DNA of 41,132 nucleotides from CAZSBB01 sp964605235 (GCA_964605235.1 CAZSBB010000051.1:1-41132), one strand, 5' to 3'. Positions 1 through 10,302 are shown, numbered from the stretch's first letter. Numbers and translations: made by a program. Notes: generated by a model from the sequence alone, not told the origin.

Positions 1-357
1 ACCAGGCGATTCCGCGGCACAACTTAACCCGCCCCCGGAAGTTTGGGCAGACCCCCGCCGTGCAAAATCTGGAATTGAATTGCCCTGCTGCGCGATCCTC
101 GGGTAAACTCCCCGGCTCCAATGGGATACGGTTGGCGTCAGAGCGCAGCGGAACGGAGGCCGCCGGTCGGCAAAAGGCGCACGGTGGTGTGCCGACACGA
201 CCTGCAGGCAGCTCATTCCGCTGCGCCCGCGACGTTCAACCCCCGCTAAGTTCAAAACGAATTTCTTGTGCTGACGATTGCGGAGCGTTCCGCCATTCGG
301 GTGAAGTCGCTTTGGTGACGCAGCCCGCAGATGGTTTTGCCAGAGGAGATGGTGCTC
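1..357. other. Leader region upstream of the giant exported-protein gene
   Basis: No convincing gene is seen here. Open frames through this stretch have GC-rich shadow composition and no recognisable domain. A small inverted repeat (GCGGA-GCGT-TCCGC) lies near 275-290. A GAGGAG ribosome-binding motif at 343-348 sets the likely start of the next gene at 358. No clear promoter hexamers could be assigned. Confidence 0.5.
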
Positions 358-3300
358 ATGTTGCAGATGGGGTGGCCTCAGTTGCGTCGGATGGTGCGGC
401 AGGCGAAGCGGCGGGTGCGGCGGGCACGCGCGCGGCAGGGACAACAAACCCGCGCGACGGCAGCGCAGCCCCTGCGCCCCACGCTCGAAGCGCTTGAACC
501 CCGCGTCCTGCTGACCGGCACGCCCATGGGGCTGGAATGGGCGGTCCCCCTGCAGAGCGATGGCGCGGTGTATGTCGAATCACTGGATGTCGACAGCACC
601 GGTCAGGTGTTTGCCGGCGGCTCCTTTGAGCAACTGGTGGACTTCGACCCCGGCCCATCCTTCAATGGCGCGAATTCTTCGCTGGGCAAGAGCAGCGCCT
701 ATCTCGCCAGCTACACCGACGCCGGTCAGCTCAACTGGTTCGGCGCGCTCACCGGCAACGGCGGCGACTCGTCCTACATCGCCGAGGTCGCCATCCACAA
801 TGACACCGACTACTACGTGCTGGGCACCTTCTCCGGCACCGTCGATTTTGACGTGACCGGCCAAGTCGACAACCGCACCGCCGCCGGCAGCGGCACCGAC
901 ATCTTCGTCGCCCTGTATGACCAGAGCGGCAACCTGCAATGGGTGCAGACCTTCGGCAATATCCAGTCCGAAGCCGCCCTGGGCATGGATGTTGACAGCA
1001 ACGGCAATGTCACCGTCGTGGGCACCTTCCGCGGCACCGTGGACTTCGCCCCCGGGGAAGGCATCGAAAATCGCACCAGCGGCAACAGCGGCAGCGCCAC
1101 TGATGGCTTTGCCGTGACCTTTGACAGTGCCGGCGACTTCGTCGGCGTCGGCGCGCTCAGCTCCGATTCGTCCAGCGCGTTCAATGATGTCGCCTATGAC
1201 GCCAACGACAACCTGGTGTTCGTCGGCGTCTTTCAGGGCTCCGCCGATCTGGATCCCACCCTGGCGACGGTCAACAACAATGCGTCCGCCGGCTTCAATG
1301 ACGTCTTCCTGCTGCGCACCGACACCAGCTTCAGCCCCACGCAGCTGATCACGCTGGGCGGCACCGGCAACGAGTCCTTCAGCGCCGTGGCGGTCGATGC
1401 GACGGGCAATGTCTACGTCACCGGCACGTACAGTTCCGCGTTCGATCTTGATCCCGGAGCGGGCTCCTCCTCCACGGGCGGTTTTGGCTTTACCTCCAAG
1501 CCGCTGGTCGCCAGCTATGACAGCACGGGCAACTTCCGCTGGGGCGCGGGGCTGGGCTCCTCCGGCGGTGAGGGCCGGGCGATTGTGCTTGATCCTCTGA
1601 GCAGCGCGCCCAACACGGTGCTGGTGGGCGGCTACTTCACGGGCACGATGGACCTCGACCCCAGCGCCGCCACCAGCAACGCCACCTCGGCGGGCGGCGG
1701 CGACGGCTTCGTGCTGCGGCTGAACACCAGCACCGGCGCGCTCAACGACGGCTTTACGGTAGGTGGCGCGGGACAGGACGACCTGCGCACGCTGGCGGGC
1801 GATCCCACCGGCGGCGACCGGGTGCATACGGGCGTGCAGTTCGGCGGCACGGTGGACTTCGACCCCGGAACGCCGGTCTTTGCGCTGGACCCGCAGGGCG
1901 GCACCCAGGATTCGGCGCTGGCAGTGTTCGGCGCGCCGACCACCGGCTACATCGAAGGCACGGTGTTCGCCGACGTCAACGGCAACGCCACGTTCGACGG
2001 CATCGACCGCGGCTGGGAAGGCTTCTTCGTCTACCTTGACACCAACGCCAACGATCAGCGCGACAGCGAGGAACCGTTTGCCGTCACGGATCACAACGGG
2101 CATTACCTGTTCGCGTTCGTCGCCGCCGGCGTCTACACCGTGCGCGTCGAGGATCAAACCAACTGGACCCGCACCGCGCCGCTCTCGGGCGAACAGCCGG
2201 TGACGGTCGACGCCGGCGACGTCACCGCCGGCCACGACTTCGGCTTCCAACCTGACCTGGGCACCGTCAGCGGGCGCGTATTCATCGACAGCAACGACAA
2301 CGGCGCTCAGGACACCGGCGAAGCGGGGCAGGCCGGCATCACCGTGTTCCTCGACAGCAACTACAACGGCCAGCTGGATCCCAGCGAAATTTTCGCTGTC
2401 ACCGACGCCAACGGCGATTATGAACTCACCGGCGTGCCGCCGTTCGATTTCGACCTGCGCCAGCAAGTGCCCGACGGCTTCGTGCAGGCGGCGCCCGACC
2501 GCATCCCCGCCGCCGCCGGCTACACGCTCATCAATCATCAGAGCAACGGCGATCAGACCGATGGCTTCACCAGCAACCCGATGGCGAGCATGGACGGCCG
2601 CTTCGTCATCTATGAATCCACCGCCACCAATCTGGTCCCCGGCGACACCAACGGGGAACAGGACATCTTCGTGTACGACGTGCTGCTGGACACCACCACG
2701 CGCGTCAGCGTGCACACCAATGGCGCAGAGAGTGATGCCTTCAGTCAGATGGCGGACATCAGCGACGACGGCCGGTATGCCGTGTTCGCCACCACCGCCA
2801 CCACGCTGACCGACGACACCGTCACCGCCAGCACCTACAACATTTTCCTCCATGACCTGCAGACCGGCGAAACCCGCCTGATCTCCCGCAACAGCAATGG
2901 CGAGGGCGGCAACGGCGACAGCCTGCGCCCCTCCATCAGCGGCGACGGCATGTTCGTGGTCTTCGACTCGCTCGCTGACGATCTGGTCGCCAGCGACACC
3001 AACACCGCCCGCGACGTGTTCCTCTACGACGTCGCCAACGACACCCTCACCCTCATCAGCAAATCGGCGGGCAACGTCCAGAGCAGCAATGACAGCTCCG
3101 AAGCGGTCATCTCCGGCGACGGGATGACCATCGCCTTCGCCTCCGGCTCCGGTTCGCTGGCGGGCACTTTCGCCAACGGCACGCATATTTACGTGTACGA
3201 CCGCCAGGGCAACACCCTGGAGATCGTCGATCGCGCCAGCGGCTTCAACGGCACGCTGGGCGACTCCCTCGCCGCGCTGCCTTCAATCAGCTACGACGGC

Positions 3301-6300
3301 AGCCGCGTCGGTTTCCTCTCCCACGCCACCAACCTGGTCACCGGCGACACCAACAACGTCCGCGACTTCTTCGTCCGCGACCGCAACAGCCATACCACCT
3401 TCCGCGCCACCATCGGCGATGACGGCCGGCAGGTCCAGTCCCACATCAACAACGCCAAACTCAATGACTCGGGCGAGGTCGTCGGCTTCCTGAGCAACAC
3501 CAATCAACTGGATTTTGCGGGCCAGGACAACAACAATCGCACCGACCTGTTCTTCCGCTTCCTGGAGGATGAGGAAACCGATCTGGTCAACCGCCAGCCC
3601 GATTTCTCGCTCTCCAATGGCGCGCCCTATGCCTTCGCCATGACCGGCTTTGGCGAAGGCGGCTTCTTCAGCACCGACGCCACCGACCTGATCGACAACG
3701 ACACCAACAGCGCGCCGGACCTGTTTCTGCTCAACCTCACCGGCGCCTATGTCGTCGAGTTCCTCACCCCCGGCGAAACCCTCACCCATCAGAACTTCGC
3801 CAACATACTGCCCCCCGGCGACAGCCCGCTGGACCTGGTCACCTCCAACACCGACAGTCCCACCCACATCGCCTACACCCACAACCATGGCAATGGCACG
3901 TTTGGCGCCGTTGATCTCGTCAATGAAGCCAATGCCACGATTATTCTGGGGCCCTTGGCGCACGGCGACTTCGACGGCGACGGCGATCAGGACGTCATCG
4001 CCGGCAACCTCAACGGCAGCGGCATCCACCTCTACCGCAACGACGCGGGCGCCCTCAGCGGCGGCATCTCCATGCTCACCGGCAACGCCCCGGTCGCCGC
4101 CGGCGGCAACAAGCCGGTCGACATCGCCGTGGGCGATTTCAACGGCGACGGGCTCGACGACGCCGCCGTGCTCAACCAGAACGACGGCTCGGTCAGCATT
4201 TTCCTGGGCCGGGGCGTGGACACCGGCGCTTTCTTCCTTGGCGCGGACTCCACCTTCGATGTGGGCGCCGGTCCCAGCAGCATTTTCGTCGGCGATTACG
4301 ACGGCGATGACCTCCTCGACCTGGGCGTGCTCAATGCCGACGACTTCACCCTGAGCCTGTTCACCGGCGACGGCGCGGCCGGCTTCAGCTTTGATCAGTA
4401 CCTCGACACCGGCGAAGGGGCACGCGACGGCTTCTTCATCGACCTCGACGGCGACACCTTCCTCGACATCATTTACCTCAACCAGACCGACCAGCTTTTC
4501 ACCTGGCACTATGGCGACGGCAACGGCGGCTTCGGTCTGCCCAACAGCGCGGTGCATGGCCTGGACATGACCCGCATGACCGTCGGCGATGTCAACGGCG
4601 ACGACCTGCCCGATGTGGTCACCACCTTGCAGAACACCAATCAGGTGGCGGTCTTCATCGCCAACGGCGGCGGCGATTTCAACTCTCCCGCCCTGTACGG
4701 CGCCGGCACCAAACCCACGGCCGTGCAGATCGGCGACCTCAACGGCGACCACCTGCCCGACATCGCCGTCACCAATCGCAACGTCCCCGATCCCGATGGC
4801 GTGAGCATCCTCTTCAACCAGGGCGGCGGGCTGTTCGGCGCGCCGCAGCTCACCGAAATGGGCAGCGATCCTGAGGACCTCATCCTCGTGGACCTCGATG
4901 CCGTGGGCGATCCCGTCCCCGTGAACTTCTTCGGCTCCGTCTTCAGCGATCTCAACAGCAGCGGCGGCCACCCGGAAGAAGGCGAAAACGGCCTCGCCGG
5001 CTACACCGTCTACTTCGACGCCAACACCAACGGCATTCTCGATGAGTACGAGCCCACCTTCATCACCGATTCCGAAGGCAGCTTCTCGGCGATCATCGCG
5101 TTCACCACGGTCGGCAATGTCCAGTTCCGCGTGGACCTCTCCAACAACCCCGGCGAGTCCTTCCCCCCGGGTTTCCTCAGCTTCGACGTCGAACGCGGCC
5201 AAACCATCGAGAACATCGACTTCGGCATCCAGGCCGAACCCCTCGGCTCCATCAGCGGCGTCAAGTTCAACGATGTCGACGGCGATGGCGAACAGGATGA
5301 AGGCGAAGACGGCCTGCAAGGCTGGACCATCTTCCTGGACCTCAACCTCGACGGCGATCTCGATCCCGAAGACCCCCAGACCACCACGGGCTCCGACGGC
5401 AGCTACACCTTTGCCAATCTCACGCCCGGCGATTACCACGTGTATGAAGTGAACCAGCTCGGCTGGGTGCAGACCACGCCGCTGGCGGGGTTCCACGACG
5501 TCACCGTGGCCGACTTTCAGGATGTCACCGATGTCGACTTCGGCAACCAGGCGCAGCTCGAAATCACCATCGATCAGCTCAACCTGCTGAGCAATGAAAC
5601 GCTGCCCACCTTCTCGGGCACGCTGGTGGACAGCTCGGGCAATCTCGACCTGGAAACCGCTCAGGTGTTCGTCACGCTGATCAACACCGACACCAGCAAT
5701 GTCGTCGCCGGCCCGCTGGCGGCGTTTGTCAACATCGAATCCGCCACGCCCACCTGGTCCGTCACCCTCACCAACCCGCTGCCCGAAGGCAACTACTCGG
5801 TGCAGCTCAATGTCGATCTCGACAGCGGCGCCCACGCCAGTGCCGCCACCACCTACGAACTCGACACCACCGGCCCGGTTGTATACGAAGTCATCCCCGG
5901 CGATGGTCAGACCGTCCAGCCGCCCACCGAAATCATCATCACCTTCCTTGACGCCAATGCCATGGACGCCGCCTCCGTGCAGGACCCGTCCAACTACCAG
6001 CTTCAGTTTGCCGGCGCCGACAACACCTTCGACCAGGGCGATGATGATGTGCAGCTGGTCAGCTTCATCACCAGCATCGACCTGGCCGGCTCGCAGGCCA
6101 CGCTGCATCTGAACCCTTCCGCCATCAACACCGGCGACGGGCATTACCGTCTGACGCTGCTGGGCAACGCCACCATCACCGACGCGGCGGGCAACGCGCT
6201 CGACGGCGATTTCGACAATGAGCCGGGCGGCAACTTCTCCGGCACGCTCATCATCGACAGCACGGCGCCCACCGCCGACGCCGACGATCTGACCACCACC

Positions 6301-9300
6301 GACAGCAACCCCACCCTCACCGGCAGCCTCAGCGATTACGCCGGCCAGGTGCAGGTCACGCTGGTCAATGTCGACACCGGCGCGGCGGTGAACGACGGCG
6401 GCAATCCGTTCGACGCCCTGGTCATTGCCGGCACGTGGTCGCTGGACCTGAGCCTGTTCCCCTTCGTGCTGCCCGATGGCCGATATCACATCAACCTCAG
6501 CGCCACCGACGTGGTGGGCAACAGCGCCGACTACGATCACGCGGGCCTGCTGACCATCAACGACAGCTTCGATGGCAGCACCGGCGGCGACGACAATCTC
6601 GCCATCTTCGCCAGCCCCATCAGCACCGACGGCACGCCGCAGCACCACTCGCTGCATGCGCCTGCCGACGAGGACTGGGCAACCTTCACGCTGGCTGCCG
6701 GCGAGTTCTTCACCATCCAGGCCGCTTCCGACGGCGGCGAGGACTTAACCGTCACGCTCTACGGCCCCAACAGCCTGGGGACGCAGGTCGACACCCAAAC
6801 CGGCGCGGGACTCGCCCAGATCACCGGCAACCTTCCCGCCGGCCAGTACTGGGTGCAGGTCATCGGCAACGGCACCGATGTCGTGCCCGCCTATGAGCTG
6901 ACCGTCGCCTCGCTGCCGGACCTGCAGGTGCAGATCGTCGGCGACACCTTCGCGGCCGACCCGCTGCTGGGCGATGCCGCGACGGTGGACGTCGAAATTC
7001 ACAACACCCAGGGCGCCGACGCCACCGGCAACGTGCTGGTGGAAATCTTCCTCTCCAGCGATGGCGCGCTCGATGGCAACGATACGCTCATCGGCTCCCA
7101 GCTCGTGTCGCTCGCCAGCCTCAGTGCCGGCAACCATGTCAGCGCTGCCATCGACGTCACCCCGCCCACCACGCTGACGACCGGCTCCTACCAGCTCATC
7201 GCCCGCGTCGATCAGCCCGATGCCGTCGCCGAGCAGGATGAAAACAACAACACCGACGTCGACGAGCAGTCGCTGCTCTTCCGCAAACTGCTCGGCAACG
7301 TCGGAGCGGGGCAGGACACCGTCATCACCCTCACCGATGCCGACGGCACGCAGTTCCGCGCGGTCTGGACCCGCCCTGGCGTGGCGCGCTTCATCGAAGA
7401 CGGCGAAGGCGGCATCGACCTGCTCATCGACGACACCACCAGCAGCTCCGGCCTGACCCTCACCGCGCTCTCCGGCGGCAATGGGCGCATCGATCTCGAT
7501 GACATCGTTTTCACCGGCCCGGCATTCGGCAGGCTCAATGCCGCCACCACCGACCTCGGCGGCGACGTGCTGGCGGGCGACACCGTCATCACCGAACTGC
7601 GTCTGGGCGATGTTGCCGACGATCACCTGATCGAACTGGGCGGCTCCGCGGCCGATCTGCTGACCGTCGTGCTGGGCCATGTCGTGGACACCACGCTGAC
7701 CACCGGCGCCACGCTCAAGCTGCTGCAGGCGAGCAGTTGGACCCGCGGCATCGAGAGCGAGGCCGACAACCTCATCCAGGCCGCCCGTATCGACACGCTG
7801 ACTATCAACGGCGATTTCGGCGCGCAACTGCTGCTGACCACCGCCGGCGGCACGTCGATCAACAAGGGCACCATCGCCGGCGCTGTGTTCGACAGCATGA
7901 TGACCCTCGCCGGCGGCATCAACACGCTGACCATCCAGGGCGACACCGACGGCTTCCAGCTCAATGCCGCCGCCGGCGTCACCACGCTGACCTTCGCCTC
8001 CATCACCGAAGCCGAGCTCAACATCGTCGGCTCCGTCACCACGCTGACCGTCAAGGGCAATGTGCTCGATTTCCTGGCGAACATCACCGGCTCGGTCGGC
8101 ACGCTCAACCTCGCCCCGATCAAACGCGCCGACATCTTCATCGCCGGCGACCTCAATCGCGCCAATTTCTACGGCTGGGCGCAAGGCGTTCTCGTTGCCC
8201 GCTCCCTCAACGCCCTCATCTCCCGCGGCCCGCTGAGCATGGACCTGACGCTCACCGGCTTCGAGTCCAACGCCACCGTGCTCAAGAGCGCCCGGCTGCT
8301 CAATGGCGCGGTCGCCGGCAACTGGAACATCGCTGGCGCGGTGGGCAGCATCATCACCCGGGCCGCCCGCAACTGGTTCCTGTTCACCGCTGGCGATATC
8401 TCCACCCTCAACCTGGGCCTGACCCACGAAACCTATGTCGAAACCAATGGCAAGGTCGGCAGCGTCAATGTGCGGGGGTGGGACGGCGGACACATCAATG
8501 CCAGTCGTCTGACCTCCTTCTACTCCCGCGGTGATGTATGGATGGATCTGGGACTGGGTGGCGAGGATGAAAGCACATTCAACCTGGGTACGGCAACCAT
8601 CGGCGGCTCGCTGTCGGGTGGATGGTTCATCACCGGCAGTGTGAATCGCATCTCCCAGCGCTTTGGCGACGTGCAAAACTTCATCCTCGAAGTGGTTGCG
8701 ACAACCGCCGCACAGGTCGCGTCTCTCTCGCTCGACGACATCATCGAAGCCAATATCAGCGTCGATGGCCTGATCAAACGACTGTACACCGGCAACTGGC
8801 TGGCGGGCAGTCTGATCGCCAATCAGATCGAGCAATTGGCGGTGTTCGGCGACATGGCGGCCGATGTGCTGCTCGTGGGCGCGGAACTGGCGGCCAATGC
8901 GCAGGTGCTCCAGCGCGCAGCCATCCGCAATCAACTGGGCGGCGAACTGGGCGACGAGTCGCTCTGGACCCTCAACGGTAAGGTCGGCTCCCTCACCGCC
9001 GCGACGCTGGCGAATGTCGTCATCGAAGACACCGATCAGTCGCTCAACCTGGACAAGCTCACCATCGCCGGCGGGATCGCGAACACCATCATCCGCGCCG
9101 GGCAACGCCTCGGCACGGTGCGCGCCGCTTCGCTGGAAGACAGCGCCCTGTACGCCGGCATGGCCGCCAATCACATGGGCGTGAACCCCGATGCCGACGA
9201 CTTCATCAACCCGCACGCCAGCATTGATTCGCTGACCCTCACCCGGGTGGGTGTGCAGCCCAATCTGGTGAACTCGGCGATCGCGGCGTACAACATCGGC

Positions 9301-9495
9301 AGCGCCACGCTGCGCCTGGTCGAGACGCTCAACGATGGCAATCCGTTCGGCCTGGCGGCGCGGCAGATCGGCAGCCTCAGCCGCCTGGTGGAAGGCAGCA
9401 TCATGAAGCTCCTGAATCTGGACACGGCCGAGGAATCCTTTGCCGTCAACGATTTCCAGGTCAACGTCGGCGAGCCGGACGTTGGCTCGATCTGA
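358..9495 (+). CDS. Giant modular exported protein with LEPR motif, beta-propellers and SdrD-B-like domains
   Basis: About 3,045 residues. I start it at ATG 358 because GAGGAG lies 9 nt upstream; in-frame ATGs at 331 and 349 are alternatives. The N-terminus is arginine-rich and then carries LEPRVLLTG (about residues 46-54), a motif typical of planctomycete exported proteins. Domains in order: seven SBBP-like blades ending in variants of GTVDFDPG (about 70-520); two SdrD-B-like domains (about 531-720); a TolB/WD40-like propeller with SxDGRxVxF motifs (about 722-1128); FG-GAP/VCBS repeats with DxNGDxxxD calcium-binding loops (about 1155-1520); two more SdrD-B-like domains (about 1523-1730); Ig-like and Big-5-like modules (about 1735-2070); a PPC-like domain (about 2077-2185); a CARDB-like domain (about 2187-2310); and a long repeat region to the end, probably beta-helical. 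No sortase or PEP-CTERM tail is visible. Probably cell-surface or secreted; function unknown, adhesion or matrix is a guess. Confidence 0.9.
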   Translation: MLQMGWPQLRRMVRQAKRRVRRARARQGQQTRATAAQPLRPTLEALEPRVLLTGTPMGLEWAVPLQSDGAVYVESLDVDSTGQVFAGGSFEQLVDFDPGPSFNGANSSLGKSSAYLASYTDAGQLNWFGALTGNGGDSSYIAEVAIHNDTDYYVLGTFSGTVDFDVTGQVDNRTAAGSGTDIFVALYDQSGNLQWVQTFGNIQSEAALGMDVDSNGNVTVVGTFRGTVDFAPGEGIENRTSGNSGSATDGFAVTFDSAGDFVGVGALSSDSSSAFNDVAYDANDNLVFVGVFQGSADLDPTLATVNNNASAGFNDVFLLRTDTSFSPTQLITLGGTGNESFSAVAVDATGNVYVTGTYSSAFDLDPGAGSSSTGGFGFTSKPLVASYDSTGNFRWGAGLGSSGGEGRAIVLDPLSSAPNTVLVGGYFTGTMDLDPSAATSNATSAGGGDGFVLRLNTSTGALNDGFTVGGAGQDDLRTLAGDPTGGDRVHTGVQFGGTVDFDPGTPVFALDPQGGTQDSALAVFGAPTTGYIEGTVFADVNGNATFDGIDRGWEGFFVYLDTNANDQRDSEEPFAVTDHNGHYLFAFVAAGVYTVRVEDQTNWTRTAPLSGEQPVTVDAGDVTAGHDFGFQPDLGTVSGRVFIDSNDNGAQDTGEAGQAGITVFLDSNYNGQLDPSEIFAVTDANGDYELTGVPPFDFDLRQQVPDGFVQAAPDRIPAAAGYTLINHQSNGDQTDGFTSNPMASMDGRFVIYESTATNLVPGDTNGEQDIFVYDVLLDTTTRVSVHTNGAESDAFSQMADISDDGRYAVFATTATTLTDDTVTASTYNIFLHDLQTGETRLISRNSNGEGGNGDSLRPSISGDGMFVVFDSLADDLVASDTNTARDVFLYDVANDTLTLISKSAGNVQSSNDSSEAVISGDGMTIAFASGSGSLAGTFANGTHIYVYDRQGNTLEIVDRASGFNGTLGDSLAALPSISYDGSRVGFLSHATNLVTGDTNNVRDFFVRDRNSHTTFRATIGDDGRQVQSHINNAKLNDSGEVVGFLSNTNQLDFAGQDNNNRTDLFFRFLEDEETDLVNRQPDFSLSNGAPYAFAMTGFGEGGFFSTDATDLIDNDTNSAPDLFLLNLTGAYVVEFLTPGETLTHQNFANILPPGDSPLDLVTSNTDSPTHIAYTHNHGNGTFGAVDLVNEANATIILGPLAHGDFDGDGDQDVIAGNLNGSGIHLYRNDAGALSGGISMLTGNAPVAAGGNKPVDIAVGDFNGDGLDDAAVLNQNDGSVSIFLGRGVDTGAFFLGADSTFDVGAGPSSIFVGDYDGDDLLDLGVLNADDFTLSLFTGDGAAGFSFDQYLDTGEGARDGFFIDLDGDTFLDIIYLNQTDQLFTWHYGDGNGGFGLPNSAVHGLDMTRMTVGDVNGDDLPDVVTTLQNTNQVAVFIANGGGDFNSPALYGAGTKPTAVQIGDLNGDHLPDIAVTNRNVPDPDGVSILFNQGGGLFGAPQLTEMGSDPEDLILVDLDAVGDPVPVNFFGSVFSDLNSSGGHPEEGENGLAGYTVYFDANTNGILDEYEPTFITDSEGSFSAIIAFTTVGNVQFRVDLSNNPGESFPPGFLSFDVERGQTIENIDFGIQAEPLGSISGVKFNDVDGDGEQDEGEDGLQGWTIFLDLNLDGDLDPEDPQTTTGSDGSYTFANLTPGDYHVYEVNQLGWVQTTPLAGFHDVTVADFQDVTDVDFGNQAQLEITIDQLNLLSNETLPTFSGTLVDSSGNLDLETAQVFVTLINTDTSNVVAGPLAAFVNIESATPTWSVTLTNPLPEGNYSVQLNVDLDSGAHASAATTYELDTTGPVVYEVIPGDGQTVQPPTEIIITFLDANAMDAASVQDPSNYQLQFAGADNTFDQGDDDVQLVSFITSIDLAGSQATLHLNPSAINTGDGHYRLTLLGNATITDAAGNALDGDFDNEPGGNFSGTLIIDSTAPTADADDLTTTDSNPTLTGSLSDYAGQVQVTLVNVDTGAAVNDGGNPFDALVIAGTWSLDLSLFPFVLPDGRYHINLSATDVVGNSADYDHAGLLTINDSFDGSTGGDDNLAIFASPISTDGTPQHHSLHAPADEDWATFTLAAGEFFTIQAASDGGEDLTVTLYGPNSLGTQVDTQTGAGLAQITGNLPAGQYWVQVIGNGTDVVPAYELTVASLPDLQVQIVGDTFAADPLLGDAATVDVEIHNTQGADATGNVLVEIFLSSDGALDGNDTLIGSQLVSLASLSAGNHVSAAIDVTPPTTLTTGSYQLIARVDQPDAVAEQDENNNTDVDEQSLLFRKLLGNVGAGQDTVITLTDADGTQFRAVWTRPGVARFIEDGEGGIDLLIDDTTSSSGLTLTALSGGNGRIDLDDIVFTGPAFGRLNAATTDLGGDVLAGDTVITELRLGDVADDHLIELGGSAADLLTVVLGHVVDTTLTTGATLKLLQASSWTRGIESEADNLIQAARIDTLTINGDFGAQLLLTTAGGTSINKGTIAGAVFDSMMTLAGGINTLTIQGDTDGFQLNAAAGVTTLTFASITEAELNIVGSVTTLTVKGNVLDFLANITGSVGTLNLAPIKRADIFIAGDLNRANFYGWAQGVLVARSLNALISRGPLSMDLTLTGFESNATVLKSARLLNGAVAGNWNIAGAVGSIITRAARNWFLFTAGDISTLNLGLTHETYVETNGKVGSVNVRGWDGGHINASRLTSFYSRGDVWMDLGLGGEDESTFNLGTATIGGSLSGGWFITGSVNRISQRFGDVQNFILEVVATTAAQVASLSLDDIIEANISVDGLIKRLYTGNWLAGSLIANQIEQLAVFGDMAADVLLVGAELAANAQVLQRAAIRNQLGGELGDESLWTLNGKVGSLTAATLANVVIEDTDQSLNLDKLTIAGGIANTIIRAGQRLGTVRAASLEDSALYAGMAANHMGVNPDADDFINPHASIDSLTLTRVGVQPNLVNSAIAAYNIGSATLRLVETLNDGNPFGLAARQIGSLSRLVEGSIMKLLNLDTAEESFAVNDFQVNVGEPDVGSI

Positions 9496-9565
9496 TCCCG
9501 GAAGATGGACTTTGGCGCAGGCGGCTGATGGGGTTGGTTGAACCGCTCCGCCGTTGCCGCGCCAT

Positions 9566-9604
9566 AAAAAAATCCCCCAGCCGGCGGGGTATCCGGCTGG
9601 GGGG
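9566..9604 (-). terminator. Intrinsic terminator of the LTxxQ gene
   Basis: Read on the minus strand, an 11-bp perfect stem (CCCCCAGCCGG at 9574-9584 pairing with 9593-9603) with an 8-nt loop is followed by seven T residues (9566-9572 complement). It lies about 60 bp past the stop codon of the minus-strand LTxxQ gene. On the plus strand no T run follows, so it should act mainly on the minus-strand transcript. Confidence 0.85.
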
Positions 9605-9666
9605 CCTTGGAGGAAATCAGGTTTCATGCCGACCGTCGGTCGTTCGGTCCGCCGTCGGCTGGAGGG

Positions 9667-10302
9667 TCACATGTCGATCTGGCCGCTGTTTTCCTGATCG
9701 GCGCCGGGCTTGGGACCCTTGTGCTTGCCTTCGGGGCGCGGGCCTTTGCCGTCCTTGCCTTCGGGACGCGGACCTTTGCCCGCCCGATGTTCTTCCATCC
9801 GTTTCTTCGCCTCGGCGAGGTTGGCGTCGAACTGCTTGGCCTGCTCTTCCGTCAGCACCGCGCGGATGTCCTGGGCCGCCTGCAACGGACGCGGGGCGTC
9901 GGCGAAGAGCTTCTCGCGCTGTTCGCGCAGCTGTTGCATCTTCTCGCGATCCTTGGCTTCCATCGCCGCCTTGGTTTCATCCCGCAGCTTCTCGATCTCG
10001 GCCTTGTGGGCTTCGTGGAACTTCTTCATCTCCGCCATGGCGCTCTGGCGAATGGCTTCGATCTTGGTCTTCTGCTCCGCCGTCAGCTCGATGCCCTTGA
10101 GCAACTGCTGCAGCGGCTCGGGACGGTCCCCGCGCGGGCCATGGCCTTTGCCGTCCATGCCCTTGCTCGGCTGCGTGGTCGGAGCGCCGGCTTCGGGGCC
10201 CGCCAACGGGGAATCTTCCGCCATTGCCATCGTGCCGCCAAGGGTGAGCACCGCGGCCGTCAGGGCTGTCGTGCAGGTGTGTTGCCAGAGCTTGAAGTTC
10301 AT
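9667..10302 (-). CDS. Spy/CpxP-like LTxxQ-motif periplasmic protein
   Basis: About 211 residues. The start at 10302 is chosen because GGAG sits 7 nt upstream and a clear signal peptide follows (MNFKLW, hydrophobic core, AMA cleavage near residue 28). A longer frame begins at 10368. The mature part has two LTxxQ-type motifs (LTAEQKTKIE and LTEEQAKQFD) separated by a highly charged, probably helical stretch, as in Spy/CpxP-type periplasmic proteins that respond to envelope or metal stress. The C-terminal tail is low-complexity, with repeated KGPRPEGK units rich in Lys, Gly and Pro. It is monocistronic, with its own terminator at 9566-9604, and is divergent from mrp. The family is clear, but chaperone activity is inferred only. 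Confidence 0.85.
   Translation of the reverse strand: MNFKLWQHTCTTALTAAVLTLGGTMAMAEDSPLAGPEAGAPTTQPSKGMDGKGHGPRGDRPEPLQQLLKGIELTAEQKTKIEAIRQSAMAEMKKFHEAHKAEIEKLRDETKAAMEAKDREKMQQLREQREKLFADAPRPLQAAQDIRAVLTEEQAKQFDANLAEAKKRMEEHRAGKGPRPEGKDGKGPRPEGKHKGPKPGADQENSGQIDM

Noticed and set aside
580..9627. Three very long minus-strand open frames (580-3186, 3283-6657, 6745-9627) opposite the giant gene
   Set aside because: They mirror the codon pattern of the plus-strand gene in GC-rich DNA, are rich in Gly, Ala, Val and Arg without domains, and vanish as a set if the well-supported plus-strand gene is accepted.
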